NCBI RefSeq assembly: GCF_000482385.1
Contig: NZ_AXVD01000001.1
Span: 1 to 64,000, forward strand
Length of the DNA: 64,000 nucleotides
Source: Nocardia sp. CNY236
GTDB taxonomy: Bacteria > Actinomycetota > Actinomycetes > Mycobacteriales > Mycobacteriaceae
Direction of reading: 5' to 3'
Shown here one piece after another: positions 61,980-64,000 of the stretch. Every line of letters starts with the position of its first letter. Position 1 is the stretch's first letter. The notes beneath the pieces were generated by a model. The model saw only the letters and a program-made list of their open reading frames with translations. It was not told the DNA's origin and searched no databases. A program made the translations under genes and the position numbers.

Positions 61980-62317
61980 AGGCCTGCCCGCATATCACGA
62001 GCGCAGCGGTAGGCAGGCGAGCGAGTGCCCATCGACATCGGCGGCCGATGGGCACAGAGCCCAAGGGGCACAGAATCGGATAGGCCCGGAGTCCGATGGG
62101 TCCGCAGCACGATGGGCACCGCCGCGTGACCGACCCCATGCGAAACCGGAGGCCACGAGCCCCTCGAATGTGTCGCAAATCACTGCTATGGCGTCATAGT
62201 CGGACGCCAGCACTGTTCGCACGATAGCCCTCGTGTCGTAAGGTGCACAGCATCACATTCGATTGGGGAGGTAATGACGATGGCCACCCGCATACCAGAC
62301 CACCGAGGCATCGACCG
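61980..62317. other. Gap before the succinate dehydrogenase operon
   Basis: No convincing gene. The sequence has several GATGGGCAC-like short repeats (about 62045 and 62112) but no clear hairpin or operator. The promoter of the sdh operon should lie in its right part. Confidence 0.4.
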
Positions 62318-63148
62318 GTGAGTGCCGCGCCGACTGCTGCACCGGATACGGGCGCCGGCGTATTCGGCGCGACCCGAGCCCGAATCGCCGAACGCACGCT
62401 GCGCACCGATCGTTGGTGGCTCCCCCCGCTGCTCACCACGCTGGGCTTGGCAGCATTCGTGATCTACGCGACGATCAGATCGTACGTACGCACGGCATAC
62501 TGGGTCTCGGAGTACCACTACCTGACGCCGTTCTACTCGCCGTGCCTGAGCACCTCGTGCGTCGAAGGATCGAGTCACTTCGGCACCCCGTTCGGTGAGG
62601 TGCCCGCCTTCCTGCCGCTCGGCTTCGTGGCGCTGCCATTTCTTCTGGGTTTCCGGCTGACCTGCTACTACTACCGCAAGGCGTACTACCGGTCCGTGTG
62701 GTTGTCCCCGCCCGCCTGCGCCGTCGCGGAGCCGCACGCCGGATACAGCGGCGAGACCCGGCTTCCCTTGCTCATCCAGAACGTGCACCGCTACTTCTTC
62801 TATGTGGCCGTCGTGATTTCGGTGATCAACACCTACGACGCCGTTCTGGCATTCCACGGACGGACCGGAGGCTTCGGCTTCGGCCTCGGAAATGTCGTAC
62901 TCGTGGTCAATGTGACCTTGTTGTGGGCCTACACCGTGTCGTGCCACTCCTGCAGGCACATCACCGGCGGCCGACTGAAACATTTCTCCGCCCATCCGGT
63001 GCGCTACTGGTTCTGGACTCAGGTCTCCAAGCTGAACACCCGGCACATGCAGCTGGCCTGGATCACTCTCGGAACGCTCGTGCTGACCGACTTCTACGTC
63101 ATGTTGGTCGCCAGCGACACGATTTCCGACCTGCGGTTCATCGACTGA
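62318..63148 (+). CDS. Succinate dehydrogenase membrane-anchor subunit (Sdh1-type)
   Basis: A 276-residue membrane subunit with about five transmembrane helices, beginning WWLPPLLTTLGLAAFVIYATIRSYV. Conserved His and Cys residues lie in YFTP/LTPFYSPCLSTSC and VSCHSCRHITGG, with NTRHMQLAWITLGTLVLTDFYVML near the end. It matches the mycobacterial Sdh1 anchor (Rv0249c type), which carries electrons from succinate oxidation to menaquinone. GTG 62318 was chosen to give the family length. The flavoprotein gene follows after 25 bp. Confidence 0.85.
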   Translation: MSAAPTAAPDTGAGVFGATRARIAERTLRTDRWWLPPLLTTLGLAAFVIYATIRSYVRTAYWVSEYHYLTPFYSPCLSTSCVEGSSHFGTPFGEVPAFLPLGFVALPFLLGFRLTCYYYRKAYYRSVWLSPPACAVAEPHAGYSGETRLPLLIQNVHRYFFYVAVVISVINTYDAVLAFHGRTGGFGFGLGNVVLVVNVTLLWAYTVSCHSCRHITGGRLKHFSAHPVRYWFWTQVSKLNTRHMQLAWITLGTLVLTDFYVMLVASDTISDLRFID

Positions 63149-63173
63149 CCGCCTCACCGAGGAGTTTTTCTGC

Positions 63174-64000
63174 ATGGCAGAAGTGGAACGGCACAACTAC
63201 GACGTGGTCGTGATCGGCGCGGGCGGCGCAGGACTGCGCGCAGTGATCGAGGCCAGGGAACACGGATTGTCCGTCGCTGTGGTGTGCAAGTCGCTGTTCG
63301 GCAAAGCACACACCGTGATGGCCGAAGGCGGCTGTGCCGCAGCGATGGGCAACGCCAACGACAAAGACAGCTGGCAGGTGCATTTCAGGGATACGATGCG
63401 CGGCGGCAAGTTCCTGAACAACTGGCGCATGGCCGAATTGCACGCCCAAGAGGCGCCGGACCGGGTATGGGAACTGGAAACCTATGGGGCGCTGTTCGAT
63501 CGGACACCCGACGGCCGCATCAGTCAGCGCAACTTCGGCGGGCACACCTATCCACGCCTGGCGCATGTCGGTGACCGAACCGGGCTCGAAATCATTCGCA
63601 CGATGCAGCAGAAGATCGTCTCGCTGCAGCAGGCCGATTTCGCGGAAACCGGTGACTACGAATCTCGCATCAAGGTATTCGCCGAATGCACCGTCACCGA
63701 ACTGCTCAAGGACGGTGACCGCATTGCCGGCGCCTTCGGCTACTGGCGAGAATCCGGCCGTTTCATCCTGTTCGAGACGCCCGCGGTGGTGATGGCGACC
63801 GGCGGCATCGGCAAGTCGTACAAGGTGACCTCGAACTCCTGGGAGTACACCGGCGATGGGCACGCGCTCGCACTGCGGGCCGGCGCCACGCTGATCAATA
63901 TGGAGTTCCTGCAATTCCACCCGACAGGCATGGTCTGGCCCCCGAGCGTCAAGGGCATCCTGGTCACCGAAGGTGTGCGCGGCGACGGCGGAGTACTGAA
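63174..64000 (+). CDS. sdhA: Succinate dehydrogenase flavoprotein subunit (partial, runs off window)
   Basis: The first 275 residues of the flavoprotein are present. The FAD-binding motif VVVIGAGGAGLRAVIEA is at residue about 10. HTVMAEGGCAAAMGN holds the FAD-linking His, RNFGGHTYPRLAHVGDRTG follows, and MEFLQFHPTGMVWPPSVKGILVTEGVRGDGG is at the window edge. It oxidises succinate to fumarate with the anchor encoded upstream. The iron-sulfur subunit gene is expected beyond the window. GAGGAG precedes the ATG. The remaining C-terminal half lies outside. Confidence 0.95.
   Translation, partial: MAEVERHNYDVVVIGAGGAGLRAVIEAREHGLSVAVVCKSLFGKAHTVMAEGGCAAAMGNANDKDSWQVHFRDTMRGGKFLNNWRMAELHAQEAPDRVWELETYGALFDRTPDGRISQRNFGGHTYPRLAHVGDRTGLEIIRTMQQKIVSLQQADFAETGDYESRIKVFAECTVTELLKDGDRIAGAFGYWRESGRFILFETPAVVMATGGIGKSYKVTSNSWEYTGDGHALALRAGATLINMEFLQFHPTGMVWPPSVKGILVTEGVRGDGGVL

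Overview
The window is high-GC actinobacterial chromosome. GTG and TTG starts and ATGA/GTGA gene overlaps are common. The gene order ino1 - padR - DUF5318 - ponA - GT87 mannosyltransferase, followed later by rpsF - ssb - rpsR - rplI - dnaB, is the one I know from the oriC-proximal part of Mycobacterium and Nocardia chromosomes. WS/DGAT, a KstR-type operator and a membrane subunit of the mycobacterial Sdh1 type also fit Mycobacteriales. I would guess Nocardia or a close relative, from gene content alone.

Layout. 1-3.6 kb: a small secreted protein, then an IS5-family element (595-2199) carrying a GNAT acetyltransferase, inserted exactly at the stop codon of a HEXXH metallohydrolase that is coupled to a DUF2786 gene. 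3.7-7 kb: a LpqY-SugA-SugB-like sugar importer without its ATPase gene. 7.2-18.1 kb: two class A penicillin-binding proteins flanking a GyrI-like pair, ino1/padR and DUF5318, then a GT87 glycosyltransferase. 18.1-31.4 kb: a ter-type stress island. It has a two-domain TerD protein, three AIM24-family proteins, a tightly coupled minus-strand operon (helical protein, HpcH/CitE-like lyase, PRTase-TRSP, StiP-like protein, HAD phosphatase), a classical TerD and a DUF475/TerC-like membrane protein. This island separates genes that are close together in mycobacteria, and a GT87 paralogue lies at each border.

31.5-37.2 kb: the second GT87, the ribosomal/ssb cluster, a 666-bp gap containing several DnaA boxes, and dnaB interrupted by a 146-residue class 3 mini-intein. 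37.3-50.2 kb: MFS pump/TetR pair, sugar acetyltransferase, WS/DGAT, a nitronate monooxygenase-family gene with KstR-type operators, a GntR regulator, a 2OG-Fe(II) oxygenase/SDR pair, a truncated SDR, a membrane flippase-like/pseudokinase fusion and an MBL hydrolase. 50.5-55.3 kb: a 1601-residue polyketide synthase-like protein whose KS and AT active-site residues are replaced by glycine, whose DH and KR residues are intact, and which has no ACP. 55.3-64 kb: S4 protein, NlpC/P60 hydrolase, AAA ATPase, acyl-CoA dehydrogenase, alpha/beta hydrolase, a small conserved protein and the start of a succinate dehydrogenase operon that runs off the end.

The strongest candidates for unusual biology are the PKS-like DH-KR protein, the ter island with its biosynthetic operon, and the passenger-carrying IS. 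Several intergenic gaps hold short tandem minisatellites of 15, 16, 17 and 25 bp.
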